Assembly: GCF_000423565.1 (NCBI RefSeq)
Contig: NZ_AUIF01000031.1
Coordinates: forward strand, 80,393 to 144,392
Reading direction: 5' to 3'
DNA: 64,000 bases
From: Runella zeae DSM 19591
GTDB lineage: Bacteria; Bacteroidota; Bacteroidia; Cytophagales; Spirosomataceae
Position 1 is the stretch's first letter, and each line of letters opens with the position of its first letter. Below the pieces are notes generated by a model. The model did no database searches, was not told where the DNA came from, and saw only the letters and a list, made by a program, of their open reading frames with translations. Positions 17,573 through 26,754 of the stretch are shown here, piece after piece. The position numbers and the translations under genes were made by a program.

Positions 17573-18613
17573 ATGATTTCACTCGATTGCCCAATGCCCA
17601 AACTTGACTTTGACGTTATCACGCTTGGTCATGGAAGTGGTGGAATTTTAACCAATCAACTCCTCGAATCGGGAGTTTTCGATTTACTTAAAAACCCATT
17701 ACTCGACGAACACCACGACGGTGCCATGTTTGAGTGGTCGGGGAGAACGGCATTTTCTACCGATAGTTACGTTATTTCACCCATTTTCTTCCCAGGAGGA
17801 AACATCGGCGAACTGGCCGTTAACGGAACAGTCAACGATTTGGCCATGTGCGGCGCAGTGCCTAAATACCTTTCGCTGAGCTTTATCTTGGAAGAAGGGC
17901 TTGCAATGAAAGAGTTTTGGGAAATACTGGTCTCCATTCGTCGAGCTGCCGAAAAGGCGGGCGTAAGCATCGTGACGGGCGACACCAAAGTGGTAGAAAG
18001 GGGCAAAGGAGATAAAATTTTTATCAACACCTCTGGCTTGGGCAACATCCACCCGCAAGCCCACATTTCTACTAAAAATGTACGGGCAGGTGACAAAATT
18101 ATTGTAAGTGGGTCGATTGCCACGCACGGCATCGCCATCATGTCTGTGCGGGAAGGATTGGAATTTGAAACAACCCTTACCAGCGATTCTGCCCCGTTGA
18201 ACCATACTGTGAAAGCATTATTGGACGAATTTGGGACGGATATTCACTTACTCAAAGACCCGACGCGTGGTGGCGTAGCATCTGTCCTCAACGAAGTAGC
18301 CCGCGACTCCCGCTTAGGCGTCAATCTTTTTCAACAGCCGATACCCGTCCTCGAAGAAGTACGCGGCGCTTGCGAATTGCTTGGCCTTGACCCACTTTAC
18401 GTGGCTAACGAAGGGGTTTTTATGGCTTTTGTTCCTGCTGAAAAAGCCGAAGAAATTGTGCAAAAACTTCGGACGTTGGCATACGGTCAGGACGCTGCTG
18501 TCATTGGTGAAGTAACCACCGAACACCCCAAACAAGTAGTGCTTCACAGCCGAATTGGGGGAAAACGAGTGGTAAATATGTTGGTGGGGGAACAGCTTCC
18601 TCGTATTTGTTAA
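17573..18613 (+). CDS. hypE: Cyanide-forming dehydratase HypE
   Basis: A 346-residue PurM-like ATPase that dehydrates the thiocarboxamide made by HypF on its own C-terminal cysteine. The N-terminal motif is GHGSGG (residues 19-24), ATP-binding residues lie in TDSYVISPIFFPGG and NDLAMCGA, and KDPTRGG is the family signature. The protein ends in the expected PRIC. The ATG at 17573 (MISLDCPMPKL) is chosen; an earlier open frame lies inside hypD. Confidence 0.95.
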   Translation: MISLDCPMPKLDFDVITLGHGSGGILTNQLLESGVFDLLKNPLLDEHHDGAMFEWSGRTAFSTDSYVISPIFFPGGNIGELAVNGTVNDLAMCGAVPKYLSLSFILEEGLAMKEFWEILVSIRRAAEKAGVSIVTGDTKVVERGKGDKIFINTSGLGNIHPQAHISTKNVRAGDKIIVSGSIATHGIAIMSVREGLEFETTLTSDSAPLNHTVKALLDEFGTDIHLLKDPTRGGVASVLNEVARDSRLGVNLFQQPIPVLEEVRGACELLGLDPLYVANEGVFMAFVPAEKAEEIVQKLRTLAYGQDAAVIGEVTTEHPKQVVLHSRIGGKRVVNMLVGEQLPRIC

Positions 18614-18630
18614 CCTTCAAACCTCAACCT

Positions 18631-18653
18631 TTCTAGGGTTTAAAACCCTAGAA
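18631..18653. repeat. Perfect 11-bp-arm palindrome
   Basis: TTCTAGGGTTT and its exact complement are separated by one A, in the 53-base gap between hypE and the NHL gene. No T run follows, so read-through is possible. Confidence 0.55.
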
Positions 18654-18666
18654 GGGTTCTACTTAT

Positions 18667-19848
18667 ATGAACCTAAACATCGCCATTACCGACACCACGG
18701 AAGCTCCGCCGCCGCCGCTTTCCACTTCTAATGCTCGCACTACCTATGCTGCATCCTTGGCAGGGAAAGCACCGATGGTCGAAAAAGCAACCATTTTTCG
18801 AGGAGATGAAGGGAATCCTTTATTAGCGCCACGCGGTGTATGGGCCGTTGGAAACCGTCTATTGGTGGCAGATACGGGTCAAAATCGGCTATTTTGTTGG
18901 AATACGCTGCCAGAAACCGAATTTGCAGCCCCCGACCTTGTGTTAGGCCAACTCGAAACGTCGCACACGGGACGAAACGCGGGTAGTAAAGTCCATGCGG
19001 GCTCGTTGCAATACCCTTCGGGGATTTGGTCAGACGGGCAGCGGTTGGTGGTCGCCGACGCGTGGAATCACCGAGTACTGATTTGGAATAAATTCCCAAC
19101 TCAAAATGGGCAAGACGCCGATGTGGTTATTGGGCAGCCCGATTTTGAAAGCAACTTACCTAACCTTCAAGGAGTGGGAACTACGCCTTCGGCTCAGTCG
19201 CTGTATTGGCCATACGGTGTTTTTTCGGACGGCCAACGGCTATGGATTTGTGATACGGGTAATCGTCGTGTTTTATTTTATGAGGCGTTTCCCACCCACA
19301 ACTTCACCGCTGCCGACGCCGTCGTTGGAAAACCTGATTTTACAGAACGCGACTACGAAAATCATGAACCGATTTGGCCTTATTCCGTCCGAGTCAATGC
19401 CGAAGGAGTACTGTCGATTGCCGATACGCAATATTACCGAAACCTCATTTGGCACCGTTGGCAAGATGCCTTCGCCCAGCCCGCCGACGTCATCATCGGC
19501 CAGCCCGATTTTGACGCGAATGGAATGAATCAATTCAGTTTGTTTCCCCAACAAAACTCAATGAGCTGGACCTACGACGCTTTTTTTTACCAAAATGGGT
19601 TATTTGTTGCCGATACAGGAAATAGCCGTCTGCTTTGGTTTGACCGCGTTCCTACCGAAAACAACGCCTTGGCCGACAACCTCATTGGCCATGATAATTT
19701 TAGAACAGGCAGCGAAAATAGCAATACCCGCTTTGGCACCGACAAGCAATTGTACTGGCCATTTTCGCTTTGTACCGTGGAGAATTGTTTGGTGGTCGCC
19801 GATACGGGCAATCACCGCGTGCTTTTGTATCAAATTACCAATCCTTAA
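18667..19848 (+). CDS. NHL-repeat protein of hydrogenase operon
   Basis: A 393-residue predicted beta-propeller. Repeating units of about 55 residues contain LLVADTGQNRLF, LVVADAWNHRVLIW, LWICDTGNRRVLFY, LFVADTGNSRLLWF and LVVADTGNHRVLLY. These alternate with ADVVIGQPDF-type segments. There is no signal peptide, so it is probably cytoplasmic. An NHL protein is also present in the cyanobacterial extended hyp operon, supporting a role with this cytoplasmic small subunit type. The partner is not known. Confidence 0.85.
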   Translation: MNLNIAITDTTEAPPPPLSTSNARTTYAASLAGKAPMVEKATIFRGDEGNPLLAPRGVWAVGNRLLVADTGQNRLFCWNTLPETEFAAPDLVLGQLETSHTGRNAGSKVHAGSLQYPSGIWSDGQRLVVADAWNHRVLIWNKFPTQNGQDADVVIGQPDFESNLPNLQGVGTTPSAQSLYWPYGVFSDGQRLWICDTGNRRVLFYEAFPTHNFTAADAVVGKPDFTERDYENHEPIWPYSVRVNAEGVLSIADTQYYRNLIWHRWQDAFAQPADVIIGQPDFDANGMNQFSLFPQQNSMSWTYDAFFYQNGLFVADTGNSRLLWFDRVPTENNALADNLIGHDNFRTGSENSNTRFGTDKQLYWPFSLCTVENCLVVADTGNHRVLLYQITNP

Positions 19849-19860
19849 CCAGTCACATAC

Positions 19861-20466
19861 ATGGAACTCGCCCCTTTATTTTTCGCCGTTGTTGTCGGGT
19901 TTGCTCATTGTTTTGAAGCCGACCACCTGGTGGCGGTCAGTAGCATTGTCACCCGCAGAGACTCCACCTCAGCCGCGCTCAAAGACGGGGCATTTTGGGG
20001 ACTTGGTCATACATCCACGATACTATTGGTGGCATTGGTGTATATGCTTGGCAAATTTGTACTTTCCGAAGCCATTTTTCAGTACTTTGAAGCAGGTGTA
20101 GGACTGATGCTCATCGTATTAGGCATTCACCGAATTGTAAAATTAAAATCCGAACTTCATCACCCTCACGTCCATGAACCTGCCCATGGCTTAGCCTATG
20201 GCGTAGGGCTTATGCACGGCTTGGCAGGAAGTGGCGGGCTATTGATTTCAGTATTGACCCAAATCAAAGAACCAAGTCATGCTTTTCTGTACTTGTTGCT
20301 GTTTGGCCTAGGTTCTGTCGCGGGTATGATGGTTGCGGCGGGGGCTTTTAGTCTGCCTTTTTCGAGTAAATTGTTCCAAAACCGCCACCTCTTGCGTGGG
20401 CTAGCACTGGTTTCAGCCGCTTTGTGTATGGGTTTAGGGGCAAAAATTGTTTTGGAGAATGTTTGA
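19861..20466 (+). CDS. Nickel permease-like membrane protein (UreH/NicO type)
   Basis: A 201-residue protein with about six predicted membrane helices. The first helix contains HCFEADHLVAVSS, the H-x4-DH signature of nickel/cobalt permeases and UreH-type proteins, and a second conserved segment is GLMHGLAGSGGLL. A His-rich loop (HHPHVHEPAHG, about 99-109) suits metal binding. It is the last gene clearly tied to the hydrogenase operon and probably supplies nickel for HypA/HypB. HupE-like function is an alternative. Confidence 0.8.
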   Translation: MELAPLFFAVVVGFAHCFEADHLVAVSSIVTRRDSTSAALKDGAFWGLGHTSTILLVALVYMLGKFVLSEAIFQYFEAGVGLMLIVLGIHRIVKLKSELHHPHVHEPAHGLAYGVGLMHGLAGSGGLLISVLTQIKEPSHAFLYLLLFGLGSVAGMMVAAGAFSLPFSSKLFQNRHLLRGLALVSAALCMGLGAKIVLENV

Positions 20467-20584
20467 ATTTCGCGTCGGAGACGCAGTACCATTTTTGCCC
20501 CAAATGATAGTTTGGGGCAAGCGATAGAATTTGCGTCGGAGACGCTGTACCTTTTTGCCCCAAATTACAGTTTGGGGCAAATAA
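20465..20584. repeat. Two-copy tandem palindromic repeat
   Basis: Two units of about 60 bp (20465-20524, 20527-20584) each contain GCGTCGGAGACGC and a TTGCCCCAAA / TTTGGGGCAA hairpin. The arms are kept, while the loops differ (TGATAG and TTACAG). This is typical of REP-like repeats, and no gene is present. Confidence 0.65.
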
Positions 20585-20596
20585 TATAAAATCACT

Positions 20597-20827
20597 ATGA
20601 ATTACAACGAAGCTGATTTTGTCCAATACGCCCTCCAGCAAATGGAGATTCCGGTACTTAACCGTAACGGCAAATACTTTGACCTTGCAGGTGGATTTTC
20701 GTTGGAAGTAGAAGGCCGAGATTTGTACCGACTTTCGTTTGAACAATGGGTCATTTCTCCCTTCGACGATATCGGAACGCTCTGTCAGTTTATTAAAACC
20801 AACCTCACACCCAGCACGAATGAATAA
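20597..20827 (+). CDS. Unknown 76-residue protein
   Basis: A small acidic soluble protein without recognised motifs. It overlaps the BFN gene by 8 bases, which supports it being translated and co-expressed with that gene. The function is unknown. Confidence 0.6.
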   Translation: MNYNEADFVQYALQQMEIPVLNRNGKYFDLAGGFSLEVEGRDLYRLSFEQWVISPFDDIGTLCQFIKTNLTPSTNE

Positions 20828-21368
20828 ATACGAAGTTTTTGTGATAGCTATGGCCGAAAGTGAGTCGCAACGTGGTCATTATGTACTGATTTTGGAAGAA
20901 CCTATTTCTAAACGACGTATTCCAATTATTGTGGGAACCAATGAAGCGCAAGCCATTGCCATACATTTAGAGGGACTTCAACCTTCGCGCCCCCTTACGC
21001 ACGATTTATGCCAAACCATTATTCAAAAGCTTGGTGCCAAAGCCAAGGAGGTCTGCATTTATCAAATTCAACAAGATATTTTTTATGCAAAATTGTACCT
21101 ACAAGGCCTAAAAGGTATGGTTGAGATTGAAAGTCGCCCTTCTGATGCCATTGCGTTGGCAGTACGGATGCACTGTCCCCTTTACGTTAGCGACCAAGTG
21201 TTGGAAGAAGCGGGGTATTTGTTGGATGAAAAAGGCCGTGAGAAGAAATCCTATGCCGAATATACGTTGGAAGAACTAGAAGAATTGTTGTCAAAAGTGA
21301 TTGCCAAAGAAGACTACGAAAGCGCCGCCCGCTTGCGCAGTGCCATCGAAAAGCGCAAACAACCATAA
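20820..21368 (+). CDS. Bifunctional nuclease-family protein with UVR domain
   Basis: A 182-residue protein. Residues 1-130 match the BFN/DUF151 domain (LILEEPISKRRIPIIVGTNE, VEIESRPSDAIALAVR). Residues about 145-180 are a UVR motif (LEELLSKVIAKEDYESAARL) as in UvrB/UvrC. The fusion is common in Bacteroidota. BFN proteins have been linked to RNA or DNA cleavage and stress responses; the exact role is unclear. The ATG at 20820 is chosen because the domain starts there. Confidence 0.85.
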   Translation: MNKYEVFVIAMAESESQRGHYVLILEEPISKRRIPIIVGTNEAQAIAIHLEGLQPSRPLTHDLCQTIIQKLGAKAKEVCIYQIQQDIFYAKLYLQGLKGMVEIESRPSDAIALAVRMHCPLYVSDQVLEEAGYLLDEKGREKKSYAEYTLEELEELLSKVIAKEDYESAARLRSAIEKRKQP

Positions 21369-21415
21369 AACCTTTTGCAAGCAAGATAAAATATCAAAAA
21401 ATATCAAAATTTTAC

Positions 21416-21423
21416 TATTTTTG
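21416..21423 (+). promoter_or_regulatory. Putative -7 box (TATTTTTG)
   Basis: A TAnnTTTG match that would start transcription near 21430, ahead of the small exported protein. Confidence 0.35.
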
Positions 21424-21523
21424 TCTTGATTTGAACAGAACCTTTTTACATCATTTAGGGTTAAAAAATAAAAGGTTCCTACCTCTGGTCTTTTTGTCAC
21501 GCCACGTTTCCAATCACAATCTT

Positions 21524-21892
21524 TTGAAGAAAGTATTTAAAATAATTGCATTTGCGACTATATCGACTCTGTATTGCTTTATCATAAGCTTATACAGTAC
21601 TAATGCATTTATTCACAATGATACTTTTCAGAAACATTTCGAAGCAAAAAGCAACAATCCTAATTCATTAATTCTTTCTCATTTGCTGTTTCATCTTCAG
21701 CAAGGAGAAATTCCCGCACCACCTGTCAATCACAATCTCTCCCCAAGTTTAGCAAATGATTTCCAAGAGCGCGCCTCTTTCTTTCCTATAGCTGCTTGTT
21801 CGGAATTCATTCAATACTGTCTCCATTCTAAAAACCAGATTGTCAGTTTACAATCCACTGACATCATCTTCCCCTTTCATTATTTCTGGTAA
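21524..21892 (+). CDS. Small exported or membrane protein, unknown
   Basis: An open frame runs from 21431, but only TTG starts are available. The TTG at 21524 gives a 122-residue protein beginning KKVFKIIAFATISTLYCF, a signal peptide or membrane anchor, and leaves room for a leader after the -7 box at 21416. The rest is polar, with two cysteines (ACSEFIQYC). I do not recognise the family. Confidence 0.4.
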   Translation: MKKVFKIIAFATISTLYCFIISLYSTNAFIHNDTFQKHFEAKSNNPNSLILSHLLFHLQQGEIPAPPVNHNLSPSLANDFQERASFFPIAACSEFIQYCLHSKNQIVSLQSTDIIFPFHYFW

Positions 21893-21986
21893 TGATTGCT
21901 TCTATTTAATGGCTTATTTTTTTAAGATTTGGTGACAACCTACCAAATCAAGTTTCTCATTTATTGCTAAACTAAAAAACTTAAAC

Positions 21987-22469
21987 ATGGATTTAGGAGC
22001 ATTAATGGTGGGTGTTGTACTCATCCTTATCTGTAGCATTCCGTTTGTTTGGATAAGTCGAAACAAGCGTATGAAAGCCCAAAAATTGACTCAAAAATTG
22101 TCGGCCCTTGCCCAACAACACGGCAGTGACATTGCCCAATATGACCTCTGGAACAATTCCGCTATTGGGATTGACAGCACGGGTAGCAAGGTGTTTTTTA
22201 CAAGACAAATCAACCAAGATGAACATTCGGAAGTAATAACTCTTGCTTTGGTACAAAAATGTAGTATTCTCAACACAAGCCAAACAAGTAAGATTGACAA
22301 ACTAGATTTGGTCTTAAAGCCCAAAAATCATGGCTCTGCTGATATCACTTTGGAGTTTTATAATGTAGCACAAGACAACCCTATTCTCAATGGGCAATTA
22401 CAGCTTATTGAAAAATGGTTTACGATTCTAAATACCAAAGTGCGCAATCATCCTAAAGCTCTTTCTTAG
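21987..22469 (+). CDS. Membrane-anchored protein, unknown
   Basis: A 160-residue protein with one N-terminal membrane helix (LGALMVGVVLILICSIPFVW) followed by a cytoplasmic-looking basic segment and a beta-rich domain. I recognise no family. It is 70 bases upstream of the YitT-family gene on the same strand. Confidence 0.7.
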   Translation: MDLGALMVGVVLILICSIPFVWISRNKRMKAQKLTQKLSALAQQHGSDIAQYDLWNNSAIGIDSTGSKVFFTRQINQDEHSEVITLALVQKCSILNTSQTSKIDKLDLVLKPKNHGSADITLEFYNVAQDNPILNGQLQLIEKWFTILNTKVRNHPKALS

Positions 22470-22539
22470 TTTTTAATCAAATGTACTGGAGCAGTTGCTT
22501 CGGTACATTTTCATTTCTAAAAACCCCACAACAGCATCC

Positions 22540-23514
22540 ATGAATTCATTTTTAGCCAAAATTATCACCCAGACTATATTACGCCCCAAGGAGGCTTTTT
22601 CTTCACAACAGCCCTATTCGGCTTTTAGATTGGCAAAGGCATTTAGAGCCTTAAAAATCAACGTTGTGCGCTCTTTCAAAGACCTTATTTTGGTATCAGC
22701 GGGTATTGCCTCCGCCGCTTTTGGTCTAGAGAGCTTCCTGATTCCCAATAGTTTTATCGATGGAGGTGCCACGGGTATTTCACTCCTTATCAATACCCTC
22801 ACCGGGATTCCGCTGTATGCCTTGTTGATTCTTGTCAACCTACCCTTTGTCTTTATGGCCTACATCGTCATCAATCGTCAGTTTGCGTTCAAAACGGCCC
22901 TGGCTATTACTGGCTTGGCCATATGTGTTGCCACGGTTCATTTTCCCGAAATTACCAAAGACCCGCTGCTAGTGGCTGTTTTTGGAGGTTTCTTTTTAGG
23001 AGCAGGTATTGGACTTTCGATAAGAGGTGGCGCGGTCATCGACGGGACCGAAGTATTGGCTATCTTTCTAAGCCGAAAATTCAGCACCACCATCGGCGAT
23101 ATTATCATCATGGTCAATATCGTGATTTTTTCGGCGGCGGCTTATTTTCTTTCGGTCGAAACAGCCCTCTATTCGATGATTACGTACTTGGCTGCTTCCA
23201 AAACCCTCGACTTCGTAATAGAAGGGATAGATGAATACATGGGAGTGACGATCATATCTCTTCATAGCGACGAAATCAGGCAGATGATTATCAACGAAAT
23301 GGGTCGGGGCGTGACGGTTTATAAAGGCAAAAAAGGCTATGGTCGCAATGGTGAAACCAAAGAGTTTGACATTATCTACACCGTACTTACACGTCTGGAG
23401 CTCAGTAAACTCAACACCGAAATTCAGACGCTTGACCCTCATGCCTTTGTGGTAATGAGCAGCGTCAAAGATACCAAAGGGGGAATGGTCAAAAAGCGGG
23501 CCTTGAATCACTAA
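22540..23514 (+). CDS. YitT-family membrane protein (DUF2179)
   Basis: A 324-residue integral membrane protein. Residues about 55-220 hold five or six helices of the YitT/DUF161 region (GIASAAFGLESFLIPNSFID, GGATGISLL, GAGIGLSIRGGAVIDGTEVL). Residues about 235-315 are the DUF2179 cytoplasmic domain (MGRGVTVYKGKKGYGRNGET). The ATG at 22540 is chosen over a TTG at 22495. The substrate is unknown. A terminator hairpin follows. Confidence 0.88.
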   Translation: MNSFLAKIITQTILRPKEAFSSQQPYSAFRLAKAFRALKINVVRSFKDLILVSAGIASAAFGLESFLIPNSFIDGGATGISLLINTLTGIPLYALLILVNLPFVFMAYIVINRQFAFKTALAITGLAICVATVHFPEITKDPLLVAVFGGFFLGAGIGLSIRGGAVIDGTEVLAIFLSRKFSTTIGDIIIMVNIVIFSAAAYFLSVETALYSMITYLAASKTLDFVIEGIDEYMGVTIISLHSDEIRQMIINEMGRGVTVYKGKKGYGRNGETKEFDIIYTVLTRLELSKLNTEIQTLDPHAFVVMSSVKDTKGGMVKKRALNH

Positions 23515-23523
23515 AACCCCTCC

Positions 23524-23566
23524 AAACCCCTGATTGGCTTTTTTTACAGGCTTCAATCAGGGGTTT
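23524..23566 (+). terminator. Terminator after the YitT gene
   Basis: Perfect 13-bp arms AAACCCCTGATTG / CAATCAGGGGTTT, starting 10 bases after the stop at 23514. Confidence 0.65.
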
Positions 23567-24196
23567 ATTATCAATCCAAAATACTAAGAATTAGAAAAGG
23601 GTCTATTTTCAAAGCGTTTTTTGAAGTAATTGCGAAAAACCAGTAACAACTTTTCAAATAATAGCGCAAAAATTTTCGAGCATCTTCTTTAACGTAAAGC
23701 AGTGATGGTATACGGATAACTTGTGCTCTAGCAATGGGGAGTTTATTGGCTTAGTTTATGAGGATGAGACAAACCCTCTCCGTCAGTTTTAATAGTATTT
23801 TCGGCAAAGCTTCCGCAGAAGCTACATTTTTGCAACCGCAAAATGATAGCAAAATGGGCGATTTTACGCTAAAAACACTATGTCTGTTTAGCGGTTACCC
23901 ACTTTGGGGAAAAATTTGCATAATACCCTATGAAATCATTAGGTACATTTTATTGAAATTGGGTATATTTGGGGTATAGGTGCAATGGGGGCTATATTTT
24001 GTTGTACAAAATTAAGGTGGGGCCAGCAGTAGGCCGTTTGGAAAGCAAGTAGTAGGTTTTAAAGAGCTTAAGGCCTCTTTTCCTACACCTAAACTTCGTA
24101 CTAGCCAAAATTCCCTTACATTTCGACGTAATCGGTCTTTATTTCAGGAAACTTCGGCTATTCCCTACCCGTTAGCAGATATAGTAAAAAACGAAT
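23567..24196. other. Non-coding left flank of the cassette array
   Basis: No convincing gene is seen. It contains the left copy of a 17-bp direct repeat (23840-23856), a TATATTTG -7-like box at 23964-23971, and the boundary motif CGTTAGCAG at 24170-24178 just before the first array gene. That motif recurs at the end of later palindromes, but here no hairpin precedes it, as expected of an attI-like end. Confidence 0.45.
23840..23856 (+). repeat. 17-bp direct repeat, left of array
   Basis: AAAATGATAGCAAAATG, identical to 28469-28485 at the other end of the cassette array, next to the integrase gene. The TGATAGCAAA core also occurs at 28354-28363, 35410-35419, 35465-35474 and 35540-35549, and inverted at 28408-28417. 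Confidence 0.7.
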
Positions 24197-25909
24197 ATGA
24201 GTAACAATAAAATAATCTTAAGCGGTTGTATTGACCAATACAAAACTCAAAATGAACTTACAACTACTGATAGTGAGACATTTGAGCTATTTGCATTAAC
24301 GCAAATAACAAAATCCAATGATTTGGCATTTGAAGATATTCAAAATTCAATAGTCGATGGTAGCAATGATGGTGGCATAGATTCAATACTCGTAATTATT
24401 GATGATTTTGTACCTGAATCAATTGAAGATATTGAAGAAATAAAATTCAGCAGAAAAACCAATGTTGAAATTTTAATTTCTCAATGCAAAAGAGAAAATT
24501 CATTTAAAGAATTGGCAATTGACAGATTAATTACAACTCTACCCGAATTATTCAATTTAAGTCGTAGTGAAGATGCTCTTTTAATCAGATTTAATCCTGA
24601 TGTAGTTGAAAAGGGTTTAATAGCCAGAGAAACTTGGAAAAAGTGTTCCATCGCAGGTGGGATATTAAAAGTCAAATTCAACTATTGCACTTATTCTGAA
24701 ACTGTGACAGTTAATGACACTTTTATTGATAAAGTTAGACAATTAAAAGGAATTGCTCAATCTCATTTTGTTGGGGCAAAAATTGAATATACTAACTATA
24801 GTAGTGAAGAACTTCTAAAACTCTATCAAACTCGAAAGAAAGAACGACTTCAACTTAAATACAAAGAGACACCCCTATCAACTAGCTATGATACTTTTGG
24901 TATAGGATATGTTGGAACAGTAAAGTTAGCAGACTATAAAGCATTCCTAACAGATGATGATTTATCAATAAGAGAAGATTTATTTGAAAGCAACATTAGG
25001 CATTTTCAGGGCTTGGTTGATGTAAATAAAAAAATTAAAGACTCAATTGAAAATCCTGTCAATGAAGATTTTTGGTGGTTAAATAATGGTATTACAATAA
25101 TCGCAACAAATCCTTCACTTGTTGGAACAACATTATTAATGGATAATGTTCAAATTGTAAATGGATTACAAACATCTTACTCAATTTTTTTAAACCATAA
25201 TGGAAGCGATGTAGATATTAGATCCGTTTTAGTTAAGGTTATTATTAATGAAGATAAGAAAACCATTGATCATATAATAGCTTCGACAAATAGTCAAAAT
25301 CCAGTATCGCCATCACTTCTCAGGGCAACAGATGATGTACAAAGAGAAATCGAACTTTTCTTTTTAAACTCGGGATATTTTTATGATAGAAGAAAAAATT
25401 ACTACAAAAATCAAGGGAAGCCGGCTGGAAGAATATTTAGTATTCAAACTGCTGCTCAAGCAATTGAATCAATTATTTTTAACAACCCAAACTCTGCCAG
25501 ATCGAAACCAACATCATTAATAAAAGAAGACTTAACATATAATAGAATTTTCAATCCAACCCACAATTACAAAGCATACCTAGTATGTTGTTTATTAAAC
25601 AAAAAAATTGTTGAACTATGGGGTAATATTGAAGATAGAGAAATCAAAAACAAACTTGCCAACTTCAAACTACATCTTACAAGAATTGCTGCTTCATTTT
25701 TAACCAATAAACGTACTCTTGGAATTGAAGACTTAGTAAATATTGATATTGAACTATTGGACGATATAATTTTTAATAAATCTACTGTGTTTTTAACAGA
25801 ATCTTTGGACATGTATCAACAAGAAAATGAAGATACTAACTTGATCAATATGGCTAAAACTAAAGGCTTTACTGACGCATTAATTGTAAGGTTAAATGAG
25901 CGATTTTAA
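24197..25909 (+). CDS. AIPR-family phage-defence protein
   Basis: A 570-residue protein of the abortive-infection AIPR family. The N-terminus looks like a PD-(D/E)xK nuclease: SNDGGIDSILV (about 54-64) and ILISQCKREN (about 95-104) place the D and the QxK residues. The AIPR core carries NEDFWWLNNGITIIA (about 287-301), IVNGLQT and ASTNSQNPV. Such proteins are implicated in phage resistance. It is the first and largest gene of the array, is AT-rich compared with the hydrogenase genes, and is followed by the first attC-like palindrome. Confidence 0.88.
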   Translation: MSNNKIILSGCIDQYKTQNELTTTDSETFELFALTQITKSNDLAFEDIQNSIVDGSNDGGIDSILVIIDDFVPESIEDIEEIKFSRKTNVEILISQCKRENSFKELAIDRLITTLPELFNLSRSEDALLIRFNPDVVEKGLIARETWKKCSIAGGILKVKFNYCTYSETVTVNDTFIDKVRQLKGIAQSHFVGAKIEYTNYSSEELLKLYQTRKKERLQLKYKETPLSTSYDTFGIGYVGTVKLADYKAFLTDDDLSIREDLFESNIRHFQGLVDVNKKIKDSIENPVNEDFWWLNNGITIIATNPSLVGTTLLMDNVQIVNGLQTSYSIFLNHNGSDVDIRSVLVKVIINEDKKTIDHIIASTNSQNPVSPSLLRATDDVQREIELFFLNSGYFYDRRKNYYKNQGKPAGRIFSIQTAAQAIESIIFNNPNSARSKPTSLIKEDLTYNRIFNPTHNYKAYLVCCLLNKKIVELWGNIEDREIKNKLANFKLHLTRIAASFLTNKRTLGIEDLVNIDIELLDDIIFNKSTVFLTESLDMYQQENEDTNLINMAKTKGFTDALIVRLNERF

Positions 25910-25918
25910 AACTACATC

Positions 25919-26052
25919 TGCTAACACGGGTTTTGCTTCAGGCGGGGTGACGTGTAAACTTGGAGCTTTGTGCTTCTATTGAACTTTAGTAATAAATTGA
26001 AGCTTTGTGCTCCGAAACCCGCCCTTCGCAAATCTCTAAAACGTTGTAAGCA
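25919..26052 (+). repeat. attC-like palindrome 1
   Basis: It starts TGCTAACACGGG and ends ACGTTGTAAGCA. The arms pair imperfectly: TTTTGC with GCAAA, and GGCGGG with CCCGCC. An internal GGGGTGACGTG follows the left arm. An inner pair, GGAGCTTTGTGC and GCTTTGTGCTCC, flanks the loop. The ends resemble integron recombination-site cores (AAC ... GTT). Confidence 0.6.
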
Positions 26053-26072
26053 AGCTGATTGGCAATTCATTC

Positions 26073-26576
26073 ATGAAAAAAAATATAATTCTCGTTTTGT
26101 TATGTTTGATAACAAAGTTGTCAATATCTCAAACCTCAGTTCCTAAGGACTCATTAGACTTCATCTTTAAAGAGACACTTAAAAAGTCCCGAAATGATGT
26201 TAGCGACGCTACAAATAACTGGCGATACGATAACTCTAATGATGACTATTGCAAAAAGGACACTTTAATCTTCAATACAGCTAGGTCTTATAAAATGAAC
26301 TATTGCAACGGGGTTAACTGGTGTTTTTACAAAGAAAAGCAGTTTATTCTTGAATTTGCTCATTATTGCAATGAGCCTCCGACAAAACTAACTTCTAAAA
26401 AGGAAGATTATATGAAGCTTGAAATCATGCAACGCAATAAAAAACCTTACCTGAGGTTAATGAATACAAATGGGTTGTTTGACACTTTTGAAGTACTTGA
26501 ACTGACAAAAAATAAGCCACTTTCTGAAGCAGAAAGCGCATTTGATTATACAATGATTTTAGTTCGTTTCAAATAG
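26073..26576 (+). CDS. Secreted protein, unknown (array gene 2)
   Basis: A 167-residue protein with an N-terminal signal peptide (MKKNIILVLLCLITKLSISQ). The mature part is polar with four cysteines (about residues 59, 78, 83, 98). I recognise no family. It sits alone between two attC-like palindromes. Confidence 0.7.
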   Translation: MKKNIILVLLCLITKLSISQTSVPKDSLDFIFKETLKKSRNDVSDATNNWRYDNSNDDYCKKDTLIFNTARSYKMNYCNGVNWCFYKEKQFILEFAHYCNEPPTKLTSKKEDYMKLEIMQRNKKPYLRLMNTNGLFDTFEVLELTKNKPLSEAESAFDYTMILVRFK

Positions 26577-26582
26577 TACCCC

Positions 26583-26720
26583 AGCGAACAAAATCAGCTT
26601 TCAAAAATAAGGGTTGACGAATATATGCGAAACCGATTAACTTTATTGCACAGCGAAAAGTAAATAAAACGGAGTATTTTTTAAATACCTTTATTTCTGA
26701 AAGCTCGAAACTTTAGCACT
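26583..26720 (+). repeat. attC-like palindrome 2
   Basis: The arms AGCTTTCAAAAATAAGG (26596-26612) and CCTTTATTTCTGAAAGCT (26688-26705) pair with only a few mismatches. The left arm is followed by GGTTGACG, matching the GGGTGACG of the other elements. The right end reads TTTAGCACTAAT, similar to GTTAGCAGTAAT of palindrome 3. Confidence 0.5.
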
Positions 26721-26754
26721 AATCGTAAAATAACACACAATTAACAATAACAAA

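Noticed and set aside
20495..20520. Rho-independent terminator
   Set aside because: No T tract follows on either strand; a duplicated REP-like unit fits better.
23758..23979. 73-residue frame
   Set aside because: It spans the 17-bp direct repeat, has no start context or domain, and looks non-coding.
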